DNA of 64,000 nucleotides from Paraburkholderia caledonica NBRC 102488 (lineage in GTDB: Bacteria; Pseudomonadota; Gammaproteobacteria; Burkholderiales; Burkholderiaceae): assembly GCF_000685095.1 (NCBI RefSeq), contig NZ_BAYE01000005.1, forward strand, positions 372,001 through 436,000, written 5' to 3'. Of this stretch, positions 27,093 through 37,207 are shown one piece after another. The position numbers were made by a program, and so were the translations under genes. The notes under the pieces are model-generated. The model saw nothing but the letters and a program-made list of their open reading frames with translations, was not told the DNA's origin and ran no database searches. Within the stretch, counting starts at the first letter, position 1, and each line of letters opens with the position of its first letter.

Positions 27093-28490
27093 TCATTTCA
27101 GCAGGTCGGCGAGCGCCACGCGATAGCGCGCGTAAGCGCCCTCTTCGTCGCGATGCCGGCGATTGTCGACCACCTTGTCGCCGCCTGCGTACACATCGCG
27201 GATAGGCGTCTCGCCGTGCTCGCAGAATACAACGCCGGAGAGCCACGCGTTCGGCGCATGCTCGGCAATGCTCGCATGATTCGGGTCGAGCACCAGCCAG
27301 TCCGCGCGATGACCCGCTTGCAACGCGCCCGTCGCGCGGCCCGTAGCGTGCGCCCCGCCTTCAAGCGCCGCATCGAAAAGACGGTCCGCCACATACGGCG
27401 TTTGCGCCGACGCGAGCACGTTGCGCTGCCGGCGCGTCAAACGCTGCCCATATTCGAGCAGACGCAATTCCGCGCGCCAGTCGACGCCGATATGACTGTC
27501 CGAGCCGACGCCGATGCGCCCTTTCGCGTCGAGATATTCTTGCGCGGGGAAAAGGCCGTCGCCGAGATTCGCTTCGGTGGTCAGGCACAAACCGGCCACC
27601 GCGCCGCTCCTCGCGAGCGCAAGCGTCTCGTTGGCATCGACATGCGTGGCGTGCACGAGGCACCACCGGCTGTCGACGTCGAAACGGTCCAGCAGCCATT
27701 GGACCGGACGCGCGCCCTCTGTTTCCACGCAGGCGTCGACTTCGGCAGTCTGTTCGGCGATATGGATGTGAACCGGCGCACTGCCTTCCAGCCCACCGAG
27801 CAGTTCGCGCAACGATGGCTCGGAGACGGCGCGCAACGAGTGCGGCGCCACACCGTAGCGCAGTGCCGTATTTTCAGGCTGCGCGGCGCGCAGTGCACCG
27901 AGCAGTTCGAGCAGGCTATCGGGCGTATTGATGAAGCGCCGCTGGTCGTCGCGCGGCGCGCGCGCGCCAAAGCCGCTGTATTGATACAGCACCGGCAACA
28001 TCGTCATGCCGATGCCGCTCGCGGATGCCGCATCCACCACGCGTTGCGCGAGTTCCGCCGGGTTGCCATACCGGCCGCCGTCCGGCGTGTGATGCACGTA
28101 ATGGAACTCGCACACCGACGTGTAGCCCGCCTTCAGCATTTCGATGTAGAGCCATTGTGCGACGCTGGCCAGGCCCTCGGGTGAGATACGCGCGGCAAAG
28201 CGATACATCAGATCGCGCCAGCTCCAGAAGTTGTCGGCGGCGCCTGTAGCCGATGACGCGCGATATTCGGTCAGGCCGGCCATTGCGCGCTGGAACGCAT
28301 GCGAGTGAAGATTCGGCATGCCAGGCATTACCGGACCCGCCGCTCTGGTCACGGACGCAGGCACGTCGCGTGTGTCGGGCTCGACCGTCGTCAGGTTTCC
28401 GTCGACGTCCCATTCCAGCAGTACGTCACGGCGCCAGCCGCCCGGCAGGTACGCGTGTTCCGCGAATAGCGATTGTTTTGCTTGTGTCAT
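27093..28490 (-). CDS. hutF: Formimidoylglutamate deiminase
   Basis: A 465-residue amidohydrolase that converts N-formimidoyl-L-glutamate to N-formylglutamate and ammonia. The metal site starts with MPNLHSHAFQRAMAG (His-x-His at about 63-65) and continues with HIHIAEQTAEVDAC, CLVHATHVDANE and GVGSDSHIGVDWRAELRLLE, which supplies the metal Asp. Its presence with hutG means this organism releases formate rather than formamide. It lies 15 bp after hutI. Confidence 0.95.
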   Translation of the reverse strand: MTQAKQSLFAEHAYLPGGWRRDVLLEWDVDGNLTTVEPDTRDVPASVTRAAGPVMPGMPNLHSHAFQRAMAGLTEYRASSATGAADNFWSWRDLMYRFAARISPEGLASVAQWLYIEMLKAGYTSVCEFHYVHHTPDGGRYGNPAELAQRVVDAASASGIGMTMLPVLYQYSGFGARAPRDDQRRFINTPDSLLELLGALRAAQPENTALRYGVAPHSLRAVSEPSLRELLGGLEGSAPVHIHIAEQTAEVDACVETEGARPVQWLLDRFDVDSRWCLVHATHVDANETLALARSGAVAGLCLTTEANLGDGLFPAQEYLDAKGRIGVGSDSHIGVDWRAELRLLEYGQRLTRRQRNVLASAQTPYVADRLFDAALEGGAHATGRATGALQAGHRADWLVLDPNHASIAEHAPNAWLSGVVFCEHGETPIRDVYAGGDKVVDNRRHRDEEGAYARYRVALADLLK

Positions 28491-28505
28491 CTCTCAGGTC
28501 CCGGC

Positions 28506-29735
28506 TCAGTTCGCGTCGCGTGTCGAAGGACGATAAACAGTCTCGCCCGCGCGCACGACCCGCGCGCACAACGGACGCCCTATCCAGTAAGCCAATTCCG
28601 CAAGCGAATCGACCGACCATACCGCGAAGTCGGCCGCGCGGCCCACTTCGAGCGAGCCGTGCCGGTCCGCCTTGCCGAGCGCGAGCGCCGCATGCGACGT
28701 CACGCCCTTCAGTACTTCAGGCACGGTCATGCGGAACAGCGTGCTCGCCATATTCATCATCAGTAGCAACGAGGTGGTGGGTGATGTGCCGGGATTGCTG
28801 TCAGTGGAAATTGCAATCGGCACCTCGTAACGCCGGAGCAGATCGAGCGGCGGCAGCTGCGTCTCGCGAATGAAGTAGTACGCGCCCGGCAGCAACACGG
28901 CCACCGTGCCGGCTTCTTTCATTGCCGCGACGCCGGCTTCGTCGAGAAACTCCAGGTGATCCGCGGACAGCGCCCGATGACGCGCCGCGAGCGCCGTGCC
29001 GCCGCCGTTGGACAATTGCTCCGCGTGCATTTTCACCGGCAGTTTGTAACGCGCGGCGGCATTGAACACGCGCTCGCTCTGTTCGAGGGAAAAGCCTATG
29101 CGCTCGCAAAACACATCGACCGCGTCGACCAGACCTTCGTCTGCGAGCGCGGGCAGCATGGTGTTGCAGACTTCGTCGATATACGCGTCGGCGCGGCCCG
29201 CAAATTCGGGCGGCAATGCGTGCGCGCCGAGGAACGTGGTGTAGACCGTCACCGGATAGCGTTCGCCCAACTGGCGCGCGACGCGCAACATCTTGCGCTC
29301 GCTGTTCAGATCCAGTCCGTAACCGGATTTGATTTCGACTGCCGTCACGCCTTCGGCCAGCAATGGTTCGAGTCGCGCGGCCGATTGCCGGAACAACTCG
29401 TCTTCGGTCGCGGCACGCGTCGCGCGCACCGTGGACACGATGCCGCCGCCCTGCCGCGCGATCTCCTCATAGCTGACGCCGGCGAGGCGCTGCGCGAATT
29501 CATCGGCACGCTGTCCGCCATACACGAGATGCGTGTGGCAATCGACGAGCCCCGGCGTCACCCACGCGCCGTGCAGATTTTCGCGCGGCCACCCTGCGTA
29601 TTCCGCGGGCAAACGCGCGGCCGCGCCGAGCCACACGATGTTGCCGTCTTCAACCGCGACCGCGGCATCGGGCAGCGTATGTTCGGGATCGCCCTGAGGG
29701 CACAAGTTCAGTTGATGCCAGACGGTTTGCTTCAT
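28506..29735 (-). CDS. hutI: Imidazolonepropionase
   Basis: A 409-residue amidohydrolase that opens 4-imidazolone-5-propionate to formimidoylglutamate. The metal-binding [18 protein letters not shown] (about 63-80), [33 protein letters not shown], and [20 protein letters not shown] are all present. The length matches HutI. It is the fifth gene of the operon, after hutD. Confidence 0.95.
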   Translation of the reverse strand: MKQTVWHQLNLCPQGDPEHTLPDAAVAVEDGNIVWLGAAARLPAEYAGWPRENLHGAWVTPGLVDCHTHLVYGGQRADEFAQRLAGVSYEEIARQGGGIVSTVRATRAATEDELFRQSAARLEPLLAEGVTAVEIKSGYGLDLNSERKMLRVARQLGERYPVTVYTTFLGAHALPPEFAGRADAYIDEVCNTMLPALADEGLVDAVDVFCERIGFSLEQSERVFNAAARYKLPVKMHAEQLSNGGGTALAARHRALSADHLEFLDEAGVAAMKEAGTVAVLLPGAYYFIRETQLPPLDLLRRYEVPIAISTDSNPGTSPTTSLLLMMNMASTLFRMTVPEVLKGVTSHAALALGKADRHGSLEVGRAADFAVWSVDSLAELAYWIGRPLCARVVRAGETVYRPSTRDAN

Positions 29736-29819
29736 CGCGTGCTCTTGCAGCTCGTTGCGTGTGTAAGGAGGTCCCCGCGCATGCGCTGCCGTGCGACGTC
29801 ACGCACGCGCGAACCATGG

Positions 29820-30500
29820 TCATCGTTGCGTGTGGCGGATGCTGATGGCGAGGAGCGCGCCCGTGCCTTCCAGGTTGCATCGCAACGCGCTCGGCGTGTC
29901 GATGCGCAACGCGTCGCCAGTTTGCAGCCACTGCGGGTGCGCAGTAACGTTTGCATCATCGTGTGCATTGCCCAATGTGACGGCAAGCGGCCCATTCGCG
30001 CAGTAAAGCAACACGACGTCGGCGGACAACCTTCGTTCCCGCTGCGTCTCGTGCGGGGCAGCGCGCCACACTGCCAGCTCGCCCTGCGCCGAGTCGCGAC
30101 GCACCATCAGATTGAAGTCGCGCGTCGCGCCGTCGACAAGCCGCGCGTCGATCGCCGTCTCACCACTGAAGCGCGCAATATCGAGCGGCCGGGTCAACGC
30201 GTGGGTCTTCACCGTGTGGTCCGGCTGGGCTTCATCGAGCAACATGCCCGCGCCGGACAACAACACGAGCGTGCGATCGATGCCCGCGAATCGCGAGAAC
30301 GGCCCCGCTTGCGCGACATCCGCCACACTCACGCGCCACACGAACGTATCGAGCCCCGCATCCGCAGGAAACGCCGCTACTTCGCGCGTAAGCCCGCCGC
30401 CGTTTTTCCACGGTACGGCTACCAGTTCCGCGCCACGAATCAATGTAACGGCGCGGGCCGAGCCGCTTTCCACCGCGCCTGTGCTGCCCGCAAACGTCAT
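29820..30500 (-). CDS. hutD: HutD family protein
   Basis: A 226-residue bicupin-fold protein. Family segments are ELVAVPWKNGGGLTREVAAFP and RVSVADVAQAGPFSRFAGIDRTLVLLSGAGM. In Pseudomonas, HutD limits hut operon expression and may bind formylglutamate; it is not an enzyme of the pathway. It starts 2 bp after the hutU stop codon. An 84-bp gap separates it from hutI. Confidence 0.9.
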   Translation of the reverse strand: MTFAGSTGAVESGSARAVTLIRGAELVAVPWKNGGGLTREVAAFPADAGLDTFVWRVSVADVAQAGPFSRFAGIDRTLVLLSGAGMLLDEAQPDHTVKTHALTRPLDIARFSGETAIDARLVDGATRDFNLMVRRDSAQGELAVWRAAPHETQRERRLSADVVLLYCANGPLAVTLGNAHDDANVTAHPQWLQTGDALRIDTPSALRCNLEGTGALLAISIRHTQR

Positions 30501-30502
30501 GC

Positions 30503-32191
30503 TCAGCGGCCCAGCATCGGCAGATTGAGGCCCGCCTCGCGCGCCGTTTGCTGCGCGAGTTCATAGCCTGCGTCCGCGTGACGCATCACGCCCGTCGCCG
30601 GGTCATTGAACAACACGCGGCCCAAGCGTTCTTTCGCGGCGTCCGTGCCGTCCGCGACGATCACGACGCCCGAATGCTGGCTGAAGCCCATGCCGACACC
30701 GCCGCCATGATGCAGCGACACCCACGACGCGCCGCCTGCAGTATTCAGCAACGCGTTGAGCAACGGCCAGTCGCTGACTGCGTCCGAGCCGTCTTTCATC
30801 GACTCGGTTTCGCGATTCGGGCTCGCCACAGAACCGGTATCGAGGTGATCGCGGCCGATCACGATCGGCGCCTTCAGTTCGCCGTTCTTCACCATCTCGT
30901 TGAATGCCTGGCCGAGACGGTAACGATCCTTCACGCCGACCCAGCAGATACGCGCCGGCAATCCCTGGAACGCGATGCGCTCGCGCGCCATGTCGAGCCA
31001 GTTATGCAGATGCGGATCGTCGGGAATGAGCTCCTTGACCTTCGCGTCCGTCTTGTAGATGTCCTCGGGATCGCCCGACAGCGCGACCCAGCGGAACGGC
31101 CCCTTGCCTTCGCAGAAGAGCGGGCGGATATATGCCGGCACGAAGCCCGGAAAATCGAAGGCGTTTTTCACGCCCATTTCGAGCGCCATCTGACGAATGT
31201 TGTTGCCGTAATCGAGCGTGGCGGCACCGCGCTCCTGCAGCGTCAGCATCGCTTGCACCTGCCTCGCCATAGACTCTTTCGCCGGGACGACGATCGAATC
31301 CGGCGCGGTCTTCTGGCGCTCGCGCCAGTCTTCGACCTTCCAGCCTTGAGGGAGGTAGCCGTGAATCGGATCGTGCGCGCTCGTCTGGTCGGTCACGCAG
31401 TCCGGCGTGATGCCGCGCGTCACGCACTCGGCGAACACGTCGGCGGCGTTGCCGAGCAAACCGATAGACACTGCCTTGCCCGCCTGCTTCGCTTCTTCGA
31501 GCATGGCGAGCGCTTCGTCGAGTGTCTTCGCTTTCCTGTCCACGTAACGCGTCTTCAGACGGAAGTCGATGCGCGTTTCGTCGCATTCCACTGCGATCAT
31601 CGAGAAGCCGGCCATCGTCGCGGCGAGCGGCTGCGCGCCGCCCATGCCGCCCAGACCGCCAGTCAGGATCCAGCGGCCCGCCGGATCGCCGTTAAAATGC
31701 TGGTTGGCCACCGAGAAGAACGTTTCGTACGTACCCTGCACGATGCCCTGGCTACCGATGTAGATCCAGCTGCCCGCCGTCATCTGGCCGTACATCATCA
31801 GGCCCTTGCGATCGAGCTCGTGGAAATGCTCCCATGTCGCCCAGTGCGGGACCAGATTCGAATTCGCGAGCAGCACGCGCGGCGCGTCTGCATGCGTGCG
31901 GAAAACGCCGACCGGCTTGCCCGATTGAATCAGCAGCGTCTCGTCTTCGTTCAGGTCCTTGAGCGAAGTAAGGATCTGGTCGAAGCAATCCCAGTTGCGC
32001 GCCGCACGGCCGATGCCGCCATAAACCACAAGCGCGTGAGGATGCTCGGCTACTTCGGGGTCCAGATTATTCTGGATCATCCGGTACGCGGCTTCCGCGA
32101 TCCAGGTCTTGCAGGTCTTCTCAGCACCGCGCGGCGCACGGATCGTGCGGGTGGGGTCGAGACGCGGGTCGATGTGTTTCGGGTTGTTCAT
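30503..32191 (-). CDS. hutU: Urocanate hydratase
   Basis: A 562-residue NAD-dependent hydratase that converts urocanate to imidazolonepropionate. The NAD-binding region includes [20 protein letters not shown], and the C-terminal half includes [20 protein letters not shown] and [20 protein letters not shown], both highly conserved in urocanases. The length is normal. It is located between hutC and hutD, in the usual Burkholderia order. Confidence 0.96.
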   Translation of the reverse strand: MNNPKHIDPRLDPTRTIRAPRGAEKTCKTWIAEAAYRMIQNNLDPEVAEHPHALVVYGGIGRAARNWDCFDQILTSLKDLNEDETLLIQSGKPVGVFRTHADAPRVLLANSNLVPHWATWEHFHELDRKGLMMYGQMTAGSWIYIGSQGIVQGTYETFFSVANQHFNGDPAGRWILTGGLGGMGGAQPLAATMAGFSMIAVECDETRIDFRLKTRYVDRKAKTLDEALAMLEEAKQAGKAVSIGLLGNAADVFAECVTRGITPDCVTDQTSAHDPIHGYLPQGWKVEDWRERQKTAPDSIVVPAKESMARQVQAMLTLQERGAATLDYGNNIRQMALEMGVKNAFDFPGFVPAYIRPLFCEGKGPFRWVALSGDPEDIYKTDAKVKELIPDDPHLHNWLDMARERIAFQGLPARICWVGVKDRYRLGQAFNEMVKNGELKAPIVIGRDHLDTGSVASPNRETESMKDGSDAVSDWPLLNALLNTAGGASWVSLHHGGGVGMGFSQHSGVVIVADGTDAAKERLGRVLFNDPATGVMRHADAGYELAQQTAREAGLNLPMLGR

Positions 32192-32255
32192 GGTGGCCCT
32201 CGGAATGCCTGAAGATGATCGGGATATGTCAGGGAAGAATCAGGGAAAGCGAAAA

Positions 32256-32951
32256 TCAGAAATGTCCGGTGAAACGGTAACGGCTGCCCGGATGCCACAG
32301 ATTCGCGATCGAAGCGACCTGGCTTTGCGACCAGGTTCGCCGATGCAGCACGAGGCAAGGCTCCAGTTCGTCCATGGTCAACAGCTCGCGGGTATCGCCG
32401 TCCGCCGCCAATGCCTCGATGCGATATTCGACGCGCTGCAACGGCGCGACCCGCACGAGATACTGGTTCGGCGTGGTGTTCGTGAAATCCTGCAACGTGT
32501 ATTCGGGTGCGACAGCCGGATTGACCCAGCGCTCTTCAAGCTGCACCGGCTCGTCGTTTTCGAAATGAAGCACACGCGAATAAAATATCGGACTACCCGC
32601 GCTCACCTGCATTTCTTCGGCGAGCGCCGTATCGGCGATGCTCGCGCCAATGTGCAGCACCTTCGCCTGATAACGATGACCACGCGCGACGATTTCGTCG
32701 GAGATACTGCGGATCGCCACCAGCGTCGATTCGTACTTGGGACGGGCCACGAACGTGCCCGAGCCTTGCACACGCGTCAGCACCTGCTCCGAGGTCAACT
32801 CGCGCAGCGCGCGGTTCACCGTCATGCGAGCGACGTTGAATTCGCGTGCAAGCTCGTTTTCGGAGGGCACCTGGTCGCCTTCGCCCCATTCGCCCGCGTG
32901 AATGCGCGCGAGGATGAAGTCCTTGATGCCCTGATATGCAGGTGCGTTCAT
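32256..32951 (-). CDS. hutC: Histidine utilization repressor HutC (GntR family)
   Basis: A 231-residue regulator. The N-terminal GntR winged helix spans about 3-72 (YQGIKDFILARIHAGEWGEG, ELAREFNVARMTVNRALREL), and the UTRA ligand domain follows (GSGTFVARP onward). HutC represses hut genes until urocanate binds. It is embedded in the operon between hutH and hutU, so it should control its own synthesis. Candidate operators TTGTATATACAA lie upstream of hutH. Confidence 0.95.
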   Translation of the reverse strand: MNAPAYQGIKDFILARIHAGEWGEGDQVPSENELAREFNVARMTVNRALRELTSEQVLTRVQGSGTFVARPKYESTLVAIRSISDEIVARGHRYQAKVLHIGASIADTALAEEMQVSAGSPIFYSRVLHFENDEPVQLEERWVNPAVAPEYTLQDFTNTTPNQYLVRVAPLQRVEYRIEALAADGDTRELLTMDELEPCLVLHRRTWSQSQVASIANLWHPGSRYRFTGHF

Positions 32952-33054
32952 TGGCTGCTGTGTCTCATGGTCCGGTCGGAGCGCCTAGAGGCGCTGAGTG
33001 CCGCTCAGGGATGCTGAGTGGCGCCTCATTGCGCGTAGCCCCGCACTACTTCGC

Positions 33055-34578
33055 TTACTGTTCGGACACGAAGGCAAACGGGCTCAGCTTCGCGATCGTG
33101 CCGTTCTGCACGAGTCGCGTAACGGCCGCGATGTCCGGCGCGAAGTAGTGATCCAGTTCGTAATGCGCGACGTCCTTGCGCACCACGTCCATCACTTTCT
33201 GCAAACTCGGGCTCGTCTTGTGCGGCGCGCGCAGGTCCACACCTTGCGCGGCGGCGAGCAATTCGATCGACAGAATGTTGGCCGTGTTTTCGGCGATGTC
33301 GCCGAGCTTGCGCGCAGCGAACGTGGCCATCGAAACGTGATCTTCCTGGTTCGCGGAGGTGGGCAGCGAATCGACGGAAGCCGGGTGCGCGAGCGTCTTG
33401 TTTTCCGATGCCAGCGCGGCAGCCGTCACGTGGGCGATCATGAAGCCGGAGTTCACGCCGCCGTCGCGCACGAGGAACGGCGGCAGGCCCGACAGCGTCG
33501 CGTCGATCAGCAACGCGATGCGGCGTTCGGCCAATGCGCCGATTTCCGCGGCGGCGAGCGCGAGATTGTCCGCGGCGAATGCGACCGGCTCCGCGTGGAA
33601 GTTGCCGCCAGACAGCACTTCGCCGGTGTCCGGGAAAATCAGCGGATTGTCGGACACGGCGTTGGCTTCGAGCAGCAGCACGTCGGCGGCGTGACGCATC
33701 TGGTCGAGACACGCGCCCATGACTTGCGGCTGGCAGCGCAGGCTGTACGGGTCCTGCACCTTGTCGCAATCGGCGTGCGACACGTTGATGCCCGAGCCTT
33801 GCAGCAGTGAGCGATATGCCGATGCCGCGTCAATCTGGCCTTGATGACCGCGCAATTCGTGAATGCGCGCGTCGAACGGCTTGACCGAACCGGCCGCCGC
33901 ATCGACCGACAACGCGCCCGCTACCAGCGCGGTGCGATACAGGTCCTCGATCGCGAACATGTTGTAGAGCGCGAGCGCAGTCGACGCCTGCGTGCCGTTT
34001 AGCAGCGCGAGGCCTTCCTTCGCTTGCAACGTGAGCGGCTTCAGACCGACGAGCGAAAGACCCTCGGTGGCCGGCAGGCGTTCGCCTTTCGCGAAGACCT
34101 CGCCTACGCCGAGCAGAACTGCCGACATATGCGCGAGCGGCGCGAGGTCGCCGGATGCGCCGACAGAACCCTTCACCGGAATCACCGGCAACACGTCGGC
34201 GTTGTAAAGCGTGATCAGCGCTTCCATGACTTCGCGGCGGATGCCGGAATGGCCGCGCCCGAGGCTCGACAACTTCAACGCAATCAGCAGTCGCACGACC
34301 GGGCGCGACATCGGCTCGCCTACCCCGACCGCGTGCGACAACACGAGATTGCGTTGCAGCAGTTCGAGCTGGTCATGCGGGATATGCGTGCTGGCGAGAC
34401 GCCCAAAGCCCGTATTGATGCCATACGCGGGCTCGCCCTTCGCGGCGATGTCCGCTACCGCTTTCGCACATGCGTCGATGGCCGCGTGGCTTGCGGGATC
34501 GAGTCGCAGCGGCACATGCTCCCGCGCGATCTGGCGCAGTTGCGGGAGAGTGAGGTGGCCGGGCTTCAAAGTCATCAT
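33055..34578 (-). CDS. hutH: Histidine ammonia-lyase
   Basis: A 507-residue MIO-dependent lyase that converts histidine to urocanate and ammonia, the first catabolic step. The Ala-Ser-Gly triplet that cyclises to the MIO group is visible in [15 protein letters not shown] at 141-143, close to its canonical position. [11 protein letters not shown] near 52-62 carries the catalytic Tyr. I chose the start at 34578 (two adjacent ATGs, 34578/34575) with AGGAC upstream. A longer frame to 34689 would run across the operator region. It is the promoter-proximal gene of the operon. Confidence 0.96.
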   Translation of the reverse strand: MMTLKPGHLTLPQLRQIAREHVPLRLDPASHAAIDACAKAVADIAAKGEPAYGINTGFGRLASTHIPHDQLELLQRNLVLSHAVGVGEPMSRPVVRLLIALKLSSLGRGHSGIRREVMEALITLYNADVLPVIPVKGSVGASGDLAPLAHMSAVLLGVGEVFAKGERLPATEGLSLVGLKPLTLQAKEGLALLNGTQASTALALYNMFAIEDLYRTALVAGALSVDAAAGSVKPFDARIHELRGHQGQIDAASAYRSLLQGSGINVSHADCDKVQDPYSLRCQPQVMGACLDQMRHAADVLLLEANAVSDNPLIFPDTGEVLSGGNFHAEPVAFAADNLALAAAEIGALAERRIALLIDATLSGLPPFLVRDGGVNSGFMIAHVTAAALASENKTLAHPASVDSLPTSANQEDHVSMATFAARKLGDIAENTANILSIELLAAAQGVDLRAPHKTSPSLQKVMDVVRKDVAHYELDHYFAPDIAAVTRLVQNGTIAKLSPFAFVSEQ

Positions 34579-34589
34579 GGTTGTTGTCC

Positions 34590-34600
34590 TGTCTATACAA
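34590..34600 (-). promoter_or_regulatory. HutC-like half-conserved site next to the hutH start
   Basis: On the minus strand this reads TTGTATAGACA, a one-mismatch version of the palindrome at 34627-34638. It lies only 12-22 bases upstream of the hutH start codon. Confidence 0.5.
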
Positions 34601-34626
34601 TTTGAAAGAAGTCTAGCTGCGCCGTC

Positions 34627-34638
34627 TTGTATATACAA
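34627..34638. promoter_or_regulatory. Putative HutC operator (perfect palindrome)
   Basis: TTGTATATACAA is a perfect 12-bp palindrome about 50 bp upstream of hutH, within an otherwise non-coding stretch. It fits the TGTATATACA-type core typical of HutC and other GntR/HutC-subfamily sites. Confidence 0.7.
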
Positions 34639-34764
34639 CTTGTTTTTAATGCTTTCGGGACCAGGGCTTTCCATTAAGGCCGTCGGCACCGCATCGCAAG
34701 GGGTTCCTTAACCGGCGCGCACCGCCAGCGCGGGCCCAAGCTGCTGCCCTTATCAACGACCAAC

Positions 34765-34775
34765 TTGTATATACA
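34765..34775. promoter_or_regulatory. Putative second HutC operator
   Basis: TTGTATATACA repeats 11 of the 12 bases of the palindrome at 34627-34638, about 190 bp upstream of hutH. Three related sites in under 200 bp suggest cooperative repression of the operon. Apart from these sites, the 344-bp gap 34579-34922 shows no gene. Confidence 0.6.
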
Positions 34776-34922
34776 CGTCCAAAACCGTGGCCGCCACGCG
34801 GAAAAAAACCTTCCCGGCATCGAAGAGCGGCGCTGGAAAAACCAGCCCATTACGCAACGAAGCCCGCCGGCTCATGCGAGCCACGGGCTTCCTTCGACAA
34901 CGGGTGACTTCCGGGTGCAGCG

Positions 34923-35843
34923 CTACAACTGCACGCGTGCCGCCATGAAATCCAGAAAACACTGCACGCGCCCCGCGAGCGACGCGCTCTGGTAATACAC
35001 CGCGCTGACTGGCTGGCGCTCGTCGAGTAGCACATTGCCGAGAATCGGCACGAGGCGAGCGTCGCGGATATCGGCGGCTATCATGAACTCAGCGAGGCAC
35101 GCGATGCCCCAGCCCGACAGCGCGAGTTGCCTTAAGGTCTCGCCGCTCGATGCGATGATCGACGGCTCGATTCTGAACGGCTCTGCGTTGCCGTTGCTGC
35201 TCCCCTTACCCTTGCCTGTGCTCCGCTCGCGCAACGGCCAGCGGTTCAGATGCTCCGGCGCCGTGAACCCGATCAGCCGATGCTCGGCCAAAGCATCGAC
35301 CAATCTGGGCTCGCCGTGCTCGGCCAGATACGCGGGACTCGCCACCACACGCAGTTTGCTGCTGCCTAGTGCGCGAGCATGCAGCGTGGAGTCCTGCAAC
35401 GCGCCAATCCGGATTGCGATATCCACTTTCTGCTCCAGCAGATCGACGATCCGTTCGTTGCTGGTCAACTCCAGTCGGATCTCGGGATACAGCTCGGAAA
35501 ACGCCGTCATATGCGGCGCAATGCAGTGAAGCATGAACGGCGACGCCGCATCGACGCGCAAGCGCCCCGAAGGCCTGCGGCGCTTGCGAGTGACCGACTC
35601 CTCGGCTTCTTCCATCGCGTCGAGAATCGCGCGGGCGCGCTGCAGGAAGCCTTCGCCCTCTTCGGTCAATTGCAAACGGCGTGTCGTGCGCCTCACCAGC
35701 GCCGTGTCCAGCTTTTTTTCGAGGCGAGTGAGGGCGCGACTCACGCCCGACACGGTCTGCCCGAGCTTTTCCGCGGCCGCCGTGATCGAGCCGCTGTCGA
35801 TCACGCTGACGAACACCAGCAACTCGTCGGTGGATGTTTTCAT
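34923..35843 (-). CDS. LysR-family transcriptional regulator
   Basis: A 306-residue LTTR. The N-terminal winged helix spans about 1-60 (ITAAAEKLGQTVSGVSRALT), with the typical linker helix after it and a substrate-binding domain from about 90. The sequence resembles the DsdC/AaeR-like group that controls divergent dehydrogenase or transporter genes. It is divergent from an NAD-dependent epimerase/dehydratase gene with 105 bp between starts, so it probably controls that gene. The effector is unknown. Confidence 0.9.
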   Translation of the reverse strand: MKTSTDELLVFVSVIDSGSITAAAEKLGQTVSGVSRALTRLEKKLDTALVRRTTRRLQLTEEGEGFLQRARAILDAMEEAEESVTRKRRRPSGRLRVDAASPFMLHCIAPHMTAFSELYPEIRLELTSNERIVDLLEQKVDIAIRIGALQDSTLHARALGSSKLRVVASPAYLAEHGEPRLVDALAEHRLIGFTAPEHLNRWPLRERSTGKGKGSSNGNAEPFRIEPSIIASSGETLRQLALSGWGIACLAEFMIAADIRDARLVPILGNVLLDERQPVSAVYYQSASLAGRVQCFLDFMAARVQL

Positions 35844-35948
35844 TGTTGATTCACAGTCAAGATTGATTTGAGACTAACACGCTTTTTGCGAGAATGAAGA
35901 CGGCGGATACTGCTTGCCTGTCACCAGATTTCCACTCAGGAGAAGGTC

Positions 35949-36860
35949 TTGAAGATATTCATTACAGGCGCGGGCGGTTTTATCGGCGGTTCCATTGCGG
36001 CGCATCTCGTGCGTGCCGGTCATCAGGTGCGCGGTCTGATTCGCAAGCCCGAACATAGCGACGAGCTGAACCGGCTCGGCATCGAGCCGGTTATCGGCGC
36101 GCTCGACGACCGCGCGTTGCTCATTGCCGAGGCGCAAGCTGCCGACGCTGTCATCAACGCCGCCAGCAGCGATCACGAAGGCGCGGTGAGCGCGCTGATC
36201 GAAGGACTCTCAGGCTCGGGCAAACCGTTCTTGCACACGAGCGGTTCGAGTATCGTCGGCGACGCATCCGGCGGCGAAGCGGCTGAAGCGCGCATCTATC
36301 ACGAAGACGCGCTGCCGGAGCCGACCGCCGACAAGGCCGCGCGCGTTGCGATCGACCGCCGGGTCCTCGAAGCCGCGCAGCAGAACATCCGCTCGGCGGT
36401 GCTGTGCAATACGCTGATCTATGGCCACGGTGCGGTAGCGGGCAGCGCGAGCGTGCAGTTGCCGCGCCTCGTGCGACAGGCTCAAAAGAGCGGCGTCGTG
36501 CGACACGTCGGCAGCGGCGGCAACACATGGTCGAACGTGCATATCGACGACGTCGCCGAGCTTTATCGTCTCGCGCTGGAGAAGAGCCCGGCCGGCACGT
36601 TCTACTTCGTCGAAAGCGGCGAAGCATCGTTCCGCGAAATGAGCGCGGCCATCGCGCGCGCGATGAAGCTCGGCGAGCCGCAAGACTGGCCGCTCGAAGA
36701 AGCGCAAAAGGAATGGGGCTACGAAATGGCTTCGTACGGGCTTGGCTCGAATAGCCGCGTACGCGGCGAGCGCGCACGCAAGCTGTTGGGCTGGCAGCCC
36801 AAACGCACGTCGGTGATCGACTGGATCGAGCACGACATGATGTCCGGCCCGGCGGCGTAG
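35949..36860 (+). CDS. NAD-dependent epimerase/dehydratase (extended SDR) family protein
   Basis: A 303-residue Rossmann-fold protein. The cofactor loop GAGGFIGGSIAAHLVRAGHQ is near residues 7-26. The Ser/Thr of the SDR active site probably lies in LHTSGSSIVGD, but the usual YxxxK is not obvious, so it may belong to an atypical SDR (NmrA/dihydroflavonol-reductase-like) group. The frame starts with TTG at 35949 behind a strong AGGAGAAGG, and MKIFITGAGG is a standard SDR N-terminus, so TTG is the most likely start. It is transcribed divergently from the LysR gene. Confidence 0.85.
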   Translation: MKIFITGAGGFIGGSIAAHLVRAGHQVRGLIRKPEHSDELNRLGIEPVIGALDDRALLIAEAQAADAVINAASSDHEGAVSALIEGLSGSGKPFLHTSGSSIVGDASGGEAAEARIYHEDALPEPTADKAARVAIDRRVLEAAQQNIRSAVLCNTLIYGHGAVAGSASVQLPRLVRQAQKSGVVRHVGSGGNTWSNVHIDDVAELYRLALEKSPAGTFYFVESGEASFREMSAAIARAMKLGEPQDWPLEEAQKEWGYEMASYGLGSNSRVRGERARKLLGWQPKRTSVIDWIEHDMMSGPAA

Positions 36861-36989
36861 GTTCTCGCTTTTCGTCGTAATTTGTGTAAGCGCCGGCGTT
36901 GCGAATCCGTAAGCTCGGCTCGATAGAATCGTGCTCATCTGACCCGCGCGGCTCGATGCTCGAGCCGCACACGAGCCCGGATTTGATCG

Positions 36990-37172
36990 ATGACCTTGGC
37001 GTTGAATTTCGACTGGCTGACCAACCTGCTGGCGATCCTCTTCGTCGTGGCGTGCCTTTACGACGCACGCTACGACGAATACGGCACGTTGACGCTGTCA
37101 GCAGCTTTAATGGGTCTCGCCGTGATGGCGATCGAACTGTTTCTCAAGCCCGGGTTCGACATGGCACTGTAG
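36990..37172 (+). CDS. Small two-segment membrane protein, unknown
   Basis: A 60-residue protein with two hydrophobic stretches (LTNLLAILFVVACLY and LSAALMGLAVMAIELFL) separated by the acidic loop DARYDEYGT. No family is recognised. No clear ribosome-binding site is visible, but the hydrophobic pattern is well organised and the frame does not overlap another gene. It ends 35 bp before the convergent DUF899 gene. Confidence 0.55.
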   Translation: MTLALNFDWLTNLLAILFVVACLYDARYDEYGTLTLSAALMGLAVMAIELFLKPGFDMAL

Positions 37173-37207
37173 CCACGCGGCGCTCTACTCCTTCTCTCGC
37201 AGATTCA

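Noticed and set aside
30548..32212. A 554-codon plus-strand frame across hutU
   Set aside because: Antisense to a highly conserved urocanase. The composition is typical of a shadow frame.
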